This document shows, in pieces, positions 23,155-34,171 of a stretch of DNA of 64,000 nucleotides. Source of the DNA: Alopecurus myosuroides (lineage: Eukaryota; Streptophyta; Magnoliopsida; Poales; Poaceae); NCBI GenBank assembly GCA_028641055.1, contig CM054059.1, forward strand, positions 435,616,167 to 435,680,166, read 5' to 3'. The notes beneath the pieces are model-generated. The model was not told the origin of the DNA, did not search any database, and was given only the letters and a program-made list of their open reading frames with translations. The position numbers and the translations under genes were made by a program. The first letter of the stretch is position 1. The number at the start of each line of letters is the position of its first letter.

Positions 23155-25222
23155 TGTTGTCAATCGTGGAGAAAATTCAAAGAAAAGTTAGCACAAAAAC
23201 CAAACCTATAGGATGGAAATATGGTGGAACACACACACGCAAGGGAAAAATGGGGTTAGTGCGACCAATGGACGAGCGAAGAACGAAATGGCCCTAACGT
23301 AGACTAATGCTCAATGCCACACTAACTCAAAGAGGACGCTAGCTCAAACCGCAAATTTGAAAAGGCAACAAGATTCGCACCGTGGCAATCGGTCACTCTT
23401 TCTCTTTTGCGACGCAATGCTACACGTTCCTACAATGGAAAGCAATTGGCACCGATCATTTTGCTTCTTTTTCTATTTTCTCTTTTGCTCTTTTTTTTAT
23501 TTTCTCTTTTTGATGGATTCCAGAGTGCCAATGCCTACTCGGTAGCTAATCTCTCACAAGCGCTAACCTCGCACTCTCGATGCCACAAATGTGATGCCAA
23601 GCGGTGTAAAAAGAACTAGTCCGATAGGTAAGTAACACAATGGGGTGGGGTGGTGCAAGCGGAAGCAAGTTATACCTCTCTTATTGATGATCACGGACTT
23701 GCGGCCGTGGGGGAGTCGATGTCGTGGCGATCCGTTGATGTGGAAGCGTAGATGATGTCGTGGGCGTCGCGTAGCACTTTGTTGGACTCAATTCGGATAA
23801 AAAACGACAAAGAAAAACAAGTTTCAAAATCTGTCGGGAAATCCAAGAGCTGAGATTTTCTGAGATTTTGGCTCAAATTCGAAATTCCTTCAAAATCAAG
23901 AAAAAATTTGGGCGAATTTGGGAAAAGTGGCTGAATGGAAAGATGGGGAATGGTATTTGGCAACAAATCTGTGAAGCAAAACCACGAAAAACTCAACGAA
24001 TCAACAGATCGGTCGAAATCCCTTTGTGGCTATTTTTGTGAAATTTTCGAATTTATGGTGGATAGAAGAAAAATTGGTGGTAGGGGAGGGTATGGGGTGT
24101 CGGATTCGTGTCAATCTAGCTCTGGATACCAGATGATATGGAGTTGGACTCCTAGATTGGCCCGATCTTCACGAATCGACGAAGAACGAACGAAGAACAC
24201 GAAGAACGGTAAGAACACGAGATGGGAGATCGAGGGGAAACGTGGGGAAACGCGGGGCAACACACAAATCGGGATAAATCGCAAGAACCGAAAAATCCAA
24301 CTTCCCGTCAACTAAGCCCCGAGGGCCGCCTACGGAACAATCGATCCAACTGAACTCACCTTGATACAAACCGTCTCACACCCGTAGCCGGTACCACTAC
24401 CCCAATAGAACCTCAAGATAACGAGAGGAAGATTGGACAACTCTTGACTGAAACCCGATAGGGAGAGGACAAGTAGTTGGGATGTGCCTTGATACGATCC
24501 TCGACGAAGTCGGAGGAGTAGCCTTGATACGTTCCTCGGTACACACCGGAGGAGTAGTTCCTCAAAGAGGGATACAAGAGAGCTGAGCTCCAAATGTTCT
24601 AAATTCAACTCTAAAAACCTAGATCTAGCTCAGGGTCGTCCTTATATAGCCGGGGGTCGAAGCAGGTGAAACCGGGGGCGAAAACGGGTCATTTGCGGGC
24701 ATTTTCGGGTCCACCCCGGCCTGGGGGCCGGCCTGGGGCCAGGGTGGGCGCCTCGAGGGGGAGGCCGGCCTGGGGCCGGGGTGGGGAGGAGGCAGGCCGG
24801 CCCCTAGGCCGGCTGGCTCTGTTGGGTGCCCGGCCTGGGGCCGGGGTGGGGAGGAGGGAGGCCGGCCTCCAGGCCGGCTGCCTCTGTTGGGGGTCTGACC
24901 TAGGGGGGGATGAGGCCGGCCTGGCCGGCCCCCGAGGCCGGGAGGGGCTCCTTTCCCCCCTATCTTCTCCGCCGGGACTCCGATTGCGATGCCGTTTCTT
25001 CCGCCCTCCTTCGTATCTTCTTGCGCATCATTTTGGGTGATTTCCGGGGCCTCCGTGGTGGGTTTGAACCTGAGCACGCAAAGTGTGGAACCATGAGGTA
25101 GCGCACCATTCTCCACATGACCGAAAGCATAGAACGAGAGGAGCGAGTTCACCTTATCCTCGATGGCCTTTGCGCGTGATCTTGTCATCGGTGCACTTGG
25201 TGGAGTTGGGTGGGCTATATTA
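23155..25222 (-). repeat. Gypsy 5' LTR
   Basis: 2068 bp, matching 15659-17739 over its length with few differences. The outer end is CTATATTA where the other copy has CTACATCA, so on the minus strand this end begins TAATATAG where the other LTR has TGATGTAG: the canonical TG has been lost by mutation. A TATA box is at 24641-24649 (minus strand) and the GC-rich repeat block at about 24715-24950. Confidence 0.87.
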
Positions 25223-25578
25223 CAATCCCCCAAACACTGACATTGAATCACAAATCTCTTGATTCCCACCGGCCTTATTGATATCTCCTTTGTCGGGTTC
25301 CATGCCGCCCTCATCTGTAAGAAGAAAGCTTCATGGCTAAAGCTCTTTTCACAATGCACACGGGCAACTGTCAGCCACCGTGTACTGTCGGCGAGATCAA
25401 TATCTGTCTCTTCGATCACGAGGTCGTCAAATTCTTTCTCCCCAATCTCCAGGCGATCAAAGAGTGAATTGATCGTACCGCCGTAGTTCTCTGTCACCTC
25501 AGCCTTTCTTTCCATCCCCGAGCCCTTCTGTCCCCCTGAAGCGGACTCAGAAAAGTTCGATGACCTCGAACTCGACAT
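25223..25578 (-). pseudogene. LINE ORF1, N-terminal part
   Basis: ATG at 25578 opens [16 protein letters not shown]. The segment [16 protein letters not shown] ... [10 protein letters not shown] ... [10 protein letters not shown] is the conserved N-terminal domain of plant LINE ORF1 proteins (DUF4283-like). The frame runs into the Gypsy LTR at 25222, giving a chimeric open frame down to 24625 that has no biological meaning. The remainder is at 14764-15658. Confidence 0.85.
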
Positions 25579-25788
25579 TGCTCCTCGGTTCTAGGTTATC
25601 CTCCGATGAAACGACTACGATCAGCGGCCCCGCGCTCCTCTTAACGATCGCCTTCCCCTGATCACGTCGGATTGATCTCCGGATCGTATCCCAATCGGCG
25701 ATCGGGCCGAGATCGGCTACTCGCCGCCTGTGGCCAGGCAGGAGGACAAAACCCTAACGAACGGGTAGCGGGAGCAGTAACTGAATCC
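25223..25788 (-). mobile_element. LINE retrotransposon, 5' part
   Basis: The 5' end of the LINE whose 3' part is at 10651-15658: a 5' untranslated region of about 210 bp (25579-25788) and the first 118 codons of ORF1. It is bounded on the right by the second target-site copy CGCAGGACAG (25789-25798). Confidence 0.87.
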
Positions 25789-25798
25789 CGCAGGACAG
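25789..25798. repeat. LINE target-site duplication, right copy
   Basis: CGCAGGACAG, identical to 10641-10650. Both copies are followed by TT, so the duplication could be read as up to 12 bp. Confidence 0.9.
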
Positions 25799-26001
25799 TT
25801 GTGCTGCTGCTGGGTTTTCTCCGGAGACACCAGCAACTGCGTCACCGAGACGCCGCCGCGGCAGATATATTTTCTCGTTTTTCTCGAAAATATGTAGGTG
25901 AAATCGTATATATGTGCATATGCTTCTTTATTAATATAGTAATATTGTTGAATTTAAGCTAAGTGAAAAATTGATTCACCTTTTATTTTCAAGTTCCAAC
26001 A
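25799..26001 (+). mobile_element. Copia 3' LTR, right part
   Basis: Continuation of the LTR begun at 9852. It ends in CCAACA (25996-26001), the inverted counterpart of its TGTTGG start. With the LINE removed the LTR is about 1.0 kb. The following pentamer AAAGG (26002-26006) would be the 3' copy of the Copia target-site duplication; the 5' copy lies outside the window. Confidence 0.65.
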
Positions 26002-26059
26002 AAAGGCAATCACAACTTTTTTTTGAAACGAGGCAAAAGCTTTGCCTTTTATATTAATA

Positions 26060-27953
26060 CTAGCACAATACCCGTGCGTTGCTACGGATAGACCAAATAT
26101 TTAACCTATCGTGTCAGGAAAACATTATAGTTTATTGTTATTGTCAGGAAATCATCAATGAAAAGAGTCATTCTACACATCCAAAGTAAAACATGTCCGG
26201 TACCTAACTATTCAGGTAAATTGTGGTTAGTCTCCTTGTAGCGACATAATTTTTATTATGAAATGGAAAAGAAAAAAAATACATGGATATGGATGCATGC
26301 ATGAATTAGTCCCTCTTAACCCCTGGTATCAAATTAATGAAATAGCCTGCTACCCATCGGTTAGTTCTTCCAGCTAAGAATGTTAGACCTAATGTCTTCC
26401 AGGTCTGCCATGTTTTGCCTCGACCTGCAGGAGGTGAATCTTCTCCTTGCGAATAGTGTGGATGTTAATTAATTAACTTTGGAGAAAATAAAGACTCGAG
26501 GTAAATTGTACAGGATATTTACACACTTCAGTTAGTTCTGCCGGAGCAGTGACGTTGTTGGTTCAAATGACAATGTCAAACGGGAAGGGAAACGAACAAG
26601 CCACCCCCACATGTAACTTCTCCCCCACCTTGCTCCCTTGAGAGTCGTCGTTGACTTATCCTCCTACCCGCGTTGCTTGTTTGGGACGTGATGATGGAGG
26701 TGCGCATGGCCCTTTGTACACATTAAATTTAGATTCCTTTGCTTCCTCCGTAGATCAGGTTTAGAGTCCAGAGAGTTGTCCTCCTTGGCGTATGTCACTA
26801 TACCATCCCCCCCCTCCCGAAGACCAGTTAATGCGGCGTATCGGCGCGGTGCTGGGCACGTTGCTGTGACGCGCTCCGTCAAGCCTCCAAGGAGGTGGGA
26901 GGGCGGAATTTGCAGATCGATTGACGGTCTTTTTCAATAAGCGCCTCTGCATCCTTGTTCTGATGGATTCTCTGCTTCTACTGGTTTGGCTAGGTGGCGA
27001 GGGGGAGAAGGATGAGATGCTTGGAGATGGGGGTGCATAGCAGCTTACCGGCGCACCATTGGAGTGGAAGGATTTTGCGCTACTTGGAGCTCCATGGTGG
27101 ACTCCTTCAACGCTCAGCTCCGACCGTTGCTGGCTTGATAAGCCTGTTATTCGGGTTCTTCGTCGGGCCGATCTTCTTCGCCTACCTCCTCCCACCCGTG
27201 GCAGGAGTGGCGAGTTGGACGGTGGGCCGGCTTGCACTGGTGGCACCCGTAAAGGACCGTATGCTGTAGGGAGTTTCTCATCCTCGCGTCTTCTTCCTTC
27301 ATCGGGCGCAATGGTCGCGAACAATTAAGGAGTTGACTGGGTGAGCAGCAGTGGAGTTGGGAAGCGATCTTCTCGAGCATCACCTTGCCGGCGGGTGTGA
27401 CAGTCGTCCGACATCCAAGGCTAGACATATCCTATCCAGAAGCTAGCGAAGGGACGCGGCAAATTTTCAACCTCCTCGGCGAGGCCCTTTCGAGGTTAGC
27501 TGCCGCATTGTCCGTCTGCTCGGAAGCACGTCAAAGCACTCTGGATTGATTAAGCTAGCAAACCGAAAAAGAAATTGATTAAGCTAGCTACGTACCTATC
27601 TTTGGCTAGCTGTTTGATTGATGCTGTGATGGCAGGTTGAGCTAGCTAAATAAATCCAGAGTCTAACCTGCTTGTTTGAGATCGTTGGATGGCATCCCGA
27701 GTCGCTGGTTTTTTTTTCTGTATAGCGACAGACCTGCGCTGGCTTGGATCCATCGCTAGGTTCTTTTTGGTATCCCGCGTGATCCCCGATCGCTAATTGG
27801 AGTCAGTCGGTCGATGTTTCCTTTTCTAGCGCGTAATGTTTTTTTTTGCAATCTCGCGCGTAATGTTTAGAGCCACGGAAGCGTGCGAGCGGTTGTGTAC
27901 GACGTACTCGTACGCCTACGCTACGGTCGCGACCAAAAACTATATAGTAGAGA
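26060..27953 (-). mobile_element. nonautonomous Helitron
   Basis: On the minus strand the 5' end reads TCTCTACTATATAG (27953 downward) and the 3' end CGTAGCAACGCACGG followed by GTATTGTGCTAG, ending at 26060. Both fit the published grass Helitron terminal consensus (TCTMTAYTA start; GCACG-containing hairpin region before CTAG). The neighbouring bases are A before the TC end and T after CTAG, as expected for insertion between A and T without duplication. There is no Rep/helicase gene in its 1894 bp. Open frames inside (26761-27324 minus, 26994-27269 plus) overlap each other and are not recognised; captured gene fragments are possible. It sits 39 bp from the poly(T) end of the host retroelement. 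Confidence 0.85.
27829..27868. mobile_element. very short poly(T) insertion with 13-bp direct repeats
   Basis: GCGCGTAATGTTT at 27829-27841 and 27856-27868 flanks only 14 bp (TTTTTTGCAATCTC). This is the layout of a LINE or SINE insertion reduced to its tail: poly(A) on the minus strand and a long target-site duplication. Confidence 0.6.
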
Positions 27954-28009
27954 TAGTAGGAGCAAACAGATAGGATAAGGCCTAAAACGAAAAAAGATAC
28001 AACTCGATC

Positions 28010-28440
28010 CACGCCGACCCTGAGGCCGCGTCCCCACACGGGTCGACGACCAATCTGCCCAAACAGCCAAGGTCGACACCAAAACCCCCGCAACGCCACA
28101 CGGAGGAGTAGAGAGTCCGGAGCCGCTGCTCCGACGTCCACGCCGACTCCAGAGCTGCGCACCACACGGGTCGACGACCAAGACGCCCTAGCGTCCAAAG
28201 CCGACACCATAACCTCGACGCCACACAGAGGGGCGTAGAATTCGGAGCCGCCGCTCCGACATCCCCGCCAGCCCCAAGGCTGCGCCCCAAACGAGCCGAC
28301 GACCAAGACGCCCAAACGACCAAAGTCGACGCTCCACCACCTCAACGCAGCACGACGGAGGTGAAAAGGCCCGGAGCCGCCGCTCCGGCATCCACGCCGA
28401 CCCCAGGGACGCGCACCCCCAAGCCAAAGACGAAGACTCG
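28010..28440. repeat. tandem array of about 124-bp units
   Basis: Three units and part of a fourth, starting near 28010, 28134, 28258 and 28387. Each carries CCACGCCGAC-like, GGGTCGACGACCAA-like and GGAGCCGCCGCTCC-like blocks in the same order. Units differ by substitutions and small indels. Confidence 0.75.
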
Positions 28441-29598
28441 CCGCCGCCAGCCACCATCACTCCACTGGTCCCTCTGGTCAGTGGAACATCCAAGACGAGG
28501 CCCAAAGAGGCATGCGGCGCAGGAGCGCCGCCCTCTCCCGATCCCGAGGATCTGGGGTTTCCCCCGGAGAACCCGGCGTGGAGAAGCGAGAACATCACCT
28601 CGACGACGCCTCGAAGAAGGAAGCGGCGCCCGAAGGCGTCGCCGTCGTCGACCCCGGCCGACAGCCCAGGCTAGGCTTTCGCCCGGCGATGTGACACAAA
28701 CCCCACCGACCGCCTGTGGGAGACCGACCAGACCACCACCTCTGCGTGCCGCACCCCCCCCCCCCCCCGCGCCACCTCAAGCCGCGGCAGGCAGCACGCC
28801 GACCACGGCCCACCCGCGGTCGCAAGCTCCGGGGCCGCCACCCCGGCTTCCTCTCCCCGACCGGCAGCACCAACAACAGACCACCACCCACGAGTTGGGG
28901 TCCGGAAACCGCCCATCCGGCGCACGGAGCACCGCACCACGCGGAGGCACTGGCCGGAGAAGACGGCTCCTCCCAGCACCACGCCGACAGGAGGACCAGA
29001 ACCCCGCCACCGCGGCGACCACCGGACGCAGCGCCGCCTCCGCCGAATCCACCTCCGCAGCACTCCGCGCGCTGACGACCTCCGAGCCTGCCAATGCAAG
29101 CCACCACGCCGGTGCAGCGCACCCACCATGGCAGCCACCCCACCTCCACCACCCGCACCTCCTCCACGCCGACCCAGCACGCCAGCGACGCCCCGCCGTA
29201 GGCCAACCGCCGCCAGGTCCCCGATGGGCCCAGATCGGGCCCGCCAAGCCCATCAGGCGAGCAGCCTCCCCGCAGGGGCAGGCGGCGGCCCCTGCCACCC
29301 ACCGCGGTCCGGCCGCCGGCCGCCGACGCCTCCCGAGCCCGCCGGCTCGGCATCCACGCCTCCACCGCCGCCGCCCCCCGGGCCGGTCAACCACCGCGCG
29401 GGAACCTCCCCCGGCCACCGTTTGGCAGCGACGAGGGGTGCCGCCACCGCCGCGGACAAGGCCGGCGACGGCAGCGGCAGGGAGGGGCGTCGACCGGAGG
29501 GGGGTTGGGCGGGGCAGAGAGAGCTCCCTGGCGCCGCGGCGATGCGAGGGAGAGTATTGCTAATGAAATTTGTAGCCCCGCATGCAATCACAACTTTT

Positions 29599-29709
29599 AG
29601 CTCTCCGTCAATCTACGACTATCCTCAATTCCACTATAGGCAACTAATCTAAAATTGGAGAAGCGTATGAATCTACAGAGGGAAAATATTGTGAATGAGT
29701 TGGAATGTA
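29599..29709. other. unannotated spacer left of the MITE
   Basis: About 110 bp of ordinary AT-rich sequence following the 15-bp target-site copy. Nothing recognised. Confidence 0.6.
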
Positions 29710-29753
29710 CTCCCTCCGTCCTTAAATAAGTGTCACTAGTGGAAACAACCCCT

Positions 29754-29998
29754 CTCGTCCAGGGGGCCAGGGGGCAGCTGTCCCGGGTTCAACCGAATCC
29801 GGGACAAATGCCATGCTTTGGTCCCGGTTCGTGCGCCCGGGGCAATAGGAATCGCCTGGGGGCATTGGTCCCGGTTCGTGGGGGACATATCGGTCCCGGC
29901 TCGTGCCACGGACCGGGACCAATGCCTAGCCGCATGCCACGTGGCACACGCATGAAAATTTGTCCCGGTTCAGTCCACGAACCGGGACCAATGCCCCC
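29754..29998. repeat. CACTA left subterminal repeats
   Basis: At least five copies of a GGTCCCGGTTCGTG-like motif in both directions, for example 29820-29833, 29869-29880, 29893-29904 and 29961-29990. In CACTA elements such repeats bind the transposase accessory protein. Confidence 0.7.
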
Positions 29999-30284
29999 CT
30001 TCCCCTATATATACTGCCCCAGCCCCTCCCCTTCCATCTTTTTTTTTGCTTGGAGGTGTGAGAGAGTGTGGTGTTAGTGTGTTTTATTTTACTATGCACA
30101 CGAGGTATTCGACGAAATTCCCGAGCCGCACATAAGCTCACTGAAAATGGTATCTTCGACCGAGGTTAACAAACTTATCTTTTTCATCTGTAACTGATAC
30201 ATAAAAAAGTAGTATTTGTCGTATTAATATGTTATTGTAATGTATTTTGATAAACTTAATTATACGATGCAGCTGGATGCATGG

Positions 30285-33200
30285 CAGCGATGGATGTATG
30301 GTGACCGACGCACTTCCGAGTATATGGCAGGCCTGAATGCATTTTTGCTGTAGCTCAGGCGAACAAAGATAATGGCTTCATGTGTTGCCCATGTGTTGAT
30401 TGTCGGAACGTCAGAGAGCACTCTTCCGAAAGAATCATTCACGGCCATCTACTTCGGAGAGGTTTCATGCCCAGCTATAATTGCTGGACGAAGAATGGAG
30501 AAAGAGGGGTTGTGATGGAAGACGATGATGAAGAAGAAGAAGATCCTTTGTTCCCTGAATACGACGATACTGCAATGGAAGAGAATGGAGAAGAAGGAGG
30601 TGATCAAGAACAGGCATCAGAAGAGCCCGATGATGATCTTGGCCGAGTTATTGCTGATGCAAGGGAAGACTGTGAAAACAAATTGGAGAGGTTGAAGCTG
30701 GACAACATGTTACAGGATCACAAAAAATTGTTGTACCCAAATTGCGAAGATGGTAACACAAAGCTCGGTACCACACTGGAGTTGCTGAAATGGAAGGCAC
30801 AGAACGGTGTGACTGACAAGGCATTTTAGAGTTTACTTCAACTGATGAAGCCAAAACTTCCAAAGGATAACGAATTGCCTGAGAGTACGTACGAAGCAAA
30901 GAAAGCTCTCTGTCCTCTAGGATTAGATGTGCAGAAGATACATGCATGCATTAATGACTGCATCCTCTTCCGCGGTGAGAAGTACGAGAATTTGGATGAA
31001 TGTCCGATATGCACTGCACTTTGGTATAAGATCAGAGCAGATGACCCTGGTGATGTTGACGGCGAGCCCCAGGGTTCCTGCTAAGGTGATGTGGTATGCT
31101 CCTATAATACCACGGCTGAAACGTCTGTTTAGAAACATAGAGCATGCTAGGTTGTTGCGATGGCACAAAGAAGACCGTAAGAAAGACGGAAAGTTAAGGC
31201 ACCCCGCCGATGGATCGCAGTGGAGAAAGATCGAGAGAGACTTTCCAGACTTTACAGGAGAGGCGAGAAACTTATGGTTTGGTCTAAGTACAGATGGCTT
31301 TAATCCTTTTGGGGAGCAGAGCTCCAGTCATAGCACCTGGCCTGTAACTCTATGTATGTACAACCTTTCTCCTTGGTTGTGCATGAAGCGCAAGTTCATT
31401 ATGATGCCAGTTCTCATCCAAGGCCCGAGGCAACCTGGCAACGACATTGATGTGTATCTAAGTCCATTAGTGGAATAACTCTTACAATTGTGGGGCAAAC
31501 CAGGTGTACGTGTGTGGGATGAGAACGAACAAAAGCCATTTGACCTACGGGCGTTGCTTTTCGTAACCATCAATGATTGGTCTGCTCTTAGTAACATTTC
31601 CGGACATACAAACAAGGGATACAATGCATGCACACACTGTTTAGATAATACTGACAGTGTTTTTTTGGATAAATGTAAAAAGGTTGTATACCTGGGGCAT
31701 CGTAGATTTCTTCCGATCAAGCATCCCGTAAGAAAGAAAGGAGGGAAGCATTTCAGAGGTGAGGCAGATAACCGGAAGAAGTCTGAGCTGCGTAGTGGTA
31801 ATGATATATTCGATATGGTCAAGGACCTAGAAGTAATCTTTGGTAAGGCTGCTGGCAGCCAACCAGTTCCGTACGGCCCTGATAAGCGCGCACCCATGTG
31901 GAAGAAGAAATCTATATTTTGGGAGCTACCCTATTGGAAAGTTTTAGAGGTCCGGTTTTCGATCGACGTGATGCACGTGACAAAGAATCTTTGTGTCAAT
32001 CTGCTATGCTTCCTGGGCGTGTATGGGAAGTCCAAAGATACGCCTGAAGCACGGAAGGACTAGCAACGTATGAAAGACCCAAGCAACAAGCACACAGATA
32101 GGCGCCATTACTTAAGCAGCTACGCTCTTACTAAAGCAGCGAAGAAAATATTCTTTGAAGTCCTTTACAGTATCAAGGTTCCGTCTGGCTTCTCGTCGAA
32201 TATAAAGGGGATAATAAACATGGCAGAGAAAAAATTCCAAAACCTGAAGTCTCATGACTGCCACGTGATTATGACGCAGTTGCTTCCGATTGCATTGAGG
32301 GGGCTTCTACCGGAAAATGTTCGAGTACCCATTGTGAAGCTATGTGCATTCATGAACGCAATATCTCAGAAGGTAATCGATCCAGAAAGTTTGACAAGAT
32401 TACAGAGGGATGTGGTCCAGTGTCTTGTTAGTTTTGAGTTGGTGTTCCCACCATCCTTCTTCAACATTATGACTCATCTCCTGGTTCACCTATGTGAAGA
32501 GATTCATATTCTTGGTCCGGTATTTCTACACAATATGTTCCCCTTTGAGAGGTTCATGGGAGTCTTGAAGAAATATGTTCATAACCGTGCTAGGCCAGAA
32601 GGAAGCATCTCGAAGGGCTATGGAACAGAGGAGGTCATTGGGTTCCGTGTTGACTTTATTCCTGACCTTAAGACAATTGGTGTTCCTGAATCGCGGCATG
32701 AGGGGAGACTGGGGGGAAAAGGAACGCTGGGAAAGAAAACAATGATACCTAGGGACGGGCATTCTTTGACCAAAGCACACTACACAGTTCTACAAAATTC
32801 TATGTTCATGGCTACGTATCTCGAGGAACACAAGAATATTGTACGGTCTGCAAACCCGGGGAAGGATGACTCATGGATTAAACGCGAACACATGGAGACT
32901 TTCGGAAGTTGGTTGCAAACACATCTTATAAATGACACCACTGTTGAAGATCAGCTGTACATGTTGGCAGGGTCACCATCTTCGACTATTGGGATTTTTC
33001 AAGGGTACGAGATAAATGGGAATACATTTTACACGAGCTCCCAAGATAAGAAGAGCACCAACCAAAACAGTGGTGTCCGCTTTGATACAACAAACGAGAA
33101 TGGAAAAAATGACACATACTATGGTTACATAGAGGAGATATGGGAACTTGACTATGGACCTTCTTTTAAGGTCCCTTTGTTCAAGTGCAAATGGGTCAAC

Positions 33201-33599
33201 CTGAATGGAGAAGGGGTAAAGGTAGACCCGCTTTATGGAATGACAACAGTGGATCTCAACAATATTGGTTACAATGACGAACCATTCGTCCTAGCCAATG
33301 ATGTGGCTCAGGTCTTCTATGTGAAGGACATGTCTTCCAGACCGAAGAAAAGAAAAAATAAGGAAACAAATTCATCATACGATGAGCCGAAGCGTCACAT
33401 AGTTCTCTCAGGGAAAAGAAACATCGTGGGAATCGAGGACACGACAGACATGTCAGAAGATTATAATAAGTTTGTTGAAATTCCACCCTTCACAGTGAAA
33501 GCTGACCCCACCATCCCGTTAAATAATGAAGATGCTCCATGGTTACGGCCGAAGCGATCATATGCAAGCGACACGAAGAAAATTCAGAAGACTAGATAG
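30285..33599 (+). pseudogene. CACTA TNP2-type transposase, several breaks
   Basis: Domains in order are: a transposase-associated N-terminal domain (RWMYGDRR, CPCVDCRNV, HGHLLRRGF); the transposase core (ECPICTALWYK, MWYAPIIPRLKRLF, ARLLRWHKE, FGLSTDGFNPF, YNLSPWLCMKRKF, LSNISGHTNKGYNAC); a DUF4218-like region (LPIALRGLLPENVR, HNMFPFERFMG, HNRARPEGSI); and a DUF4216-like region (FKCKWVNLNGEGV). Breaks seen are a frameshift near 30347, TAG at 30827-30829, a frameshift near 31065, TAA at 31476-31478 and TAG at 32061-32063. The last two lie within one frame and fit single base changes, so the reading beyond each remains conserved. The enzyme would cut the element at its ends; this copy cannot encode an intact one. 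Confidence 0.9.
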
Positions 33600-33609
33600 G
33601 GATGTTGTT

Positions 33610-34170
33610 GGTGATGTGTAATAATAAACGTGGAATACATGATCATAGTTCTTATAACGTAGTATGAACGAGATTTTGTTAGGCAAAATGATATTTATAC
33701 ATATTCTGTGATTATGAATGGAGTAGGTGCAAGTTTGACCAATAATTTGTATTGATTGGTCAAAAGCTGGCAAGCATTGAGTGCTCGACAACTATGACCA
33801 GCCTGACTTCATTATTATTCCAACCAGCGGCACACCCACCCACTTTTCTGTTTCTCTCTCCTCCGTCTGTTGGTAATGTGTAATAATAAGCGTGGAATAC
33901 ATGATCATATAGTTCTGTTTAATCAGTATTTTGTATTGACCGGTAAAAAGCTGACAACTATGACCAGCCTGACTTCATTATTATTCCAACCAGCGGCACA
34001 CCCACCCACTTTTCTGTTTCTCTCTCCTACGTCTGTTGGTGATGTGTAATAATAAGCGTGGAATACATGATCATATAGTTCTGTTTGATCAGTATTTTGT
34101 ATTGACCGGTAAAAAGCTGACAACTATGACCAGCCTGACTTCATTATTATTCCAACCAGCGGCACATCCA
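33610..34170. repeat. three tandem copies of a roughly 166-bp unit
   Basis: Units begin at about 33610, 33872 and 34038 with GGTGATGTGTAATAATAA or a one-base variant. The second and third are 166 bp apart and nearly identical; the first holds about 96 extra bases. Each ends with TTATTATTCCAACCAGCGGC. The array separates the transposase from the FAR1 fragment. Confidence 0.85.
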
Positions 34171-34171
34171 C

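Larger units (their letters stand above)
15659..25222 (-). mobile_element. Gypsy LTR retrotransposon inside the LINE
   Basis: Two long, closely similar LTRs (15659-17739 and 23155-25222) flank a minus-strand gag-pol. LTR ends are TGTTGTCAATC on the left and CTACATCA or CTATATTA on the right (plus-strand reading), so in element orientation the LTR is TGATGTAG...GATTGACAACA. The element lies between the two halves of LINE ORF1, so it is younger than the LINE. The flanking pentamers (TCCCT left, CAATC right) do not match, and the LINE reading frame seems to lack several codons at the junction, suggesting loss of target sequence at or after insertion. The two LTRs differ by a few substitutions and small indels by eye, which suggests a fairly recent insertion. 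No family name is assigned. Confidence 0.9.
26021..29583 (-). mobile_element. LINE-like nonautonomous retroelement
   Basis: GCAATCACAACTTTT occurs at 26006-26020 and again at 29584-29598. The left copy is followed by TTTTGAAACGAGGCAAAAGC, a poly(T) start and 3'-end sequence (poly(A) tail in minus orientation) of the kind seen in grass non-LTR elements. Minus the Helitron inside it the element is about 1.67 kb. Its body is very GC-rich, has no reverse transcriptase, and carries four tandem ~124-bp units near the 3' end. Long open frames on both strands (for example 28361-29563 plus and 28595-29365 minus) are Pro/Ala/Arg- or Gly-rich with no recognisable domain. I read it as a nonautonomous or gene-derived retroposed element; its exact class is unknown. 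Confidence 0.7.

Noticed and set aside
24625..25222. Apparent 317-codon protein joining LINE ORF1 and LTR
   Set aside because: Only the first 118 codons belong to LINE ORF1; the rest is GC-rich LTR sequence read through by chance.
28361..29563. 400-codon Pro/Ala/Arg-rich plus-strand open frame
   Set aside because: GC-rich sequence gives long open frames on both strands here; no domain, no start context, and it lies inside a retroelement with tandem repeats.
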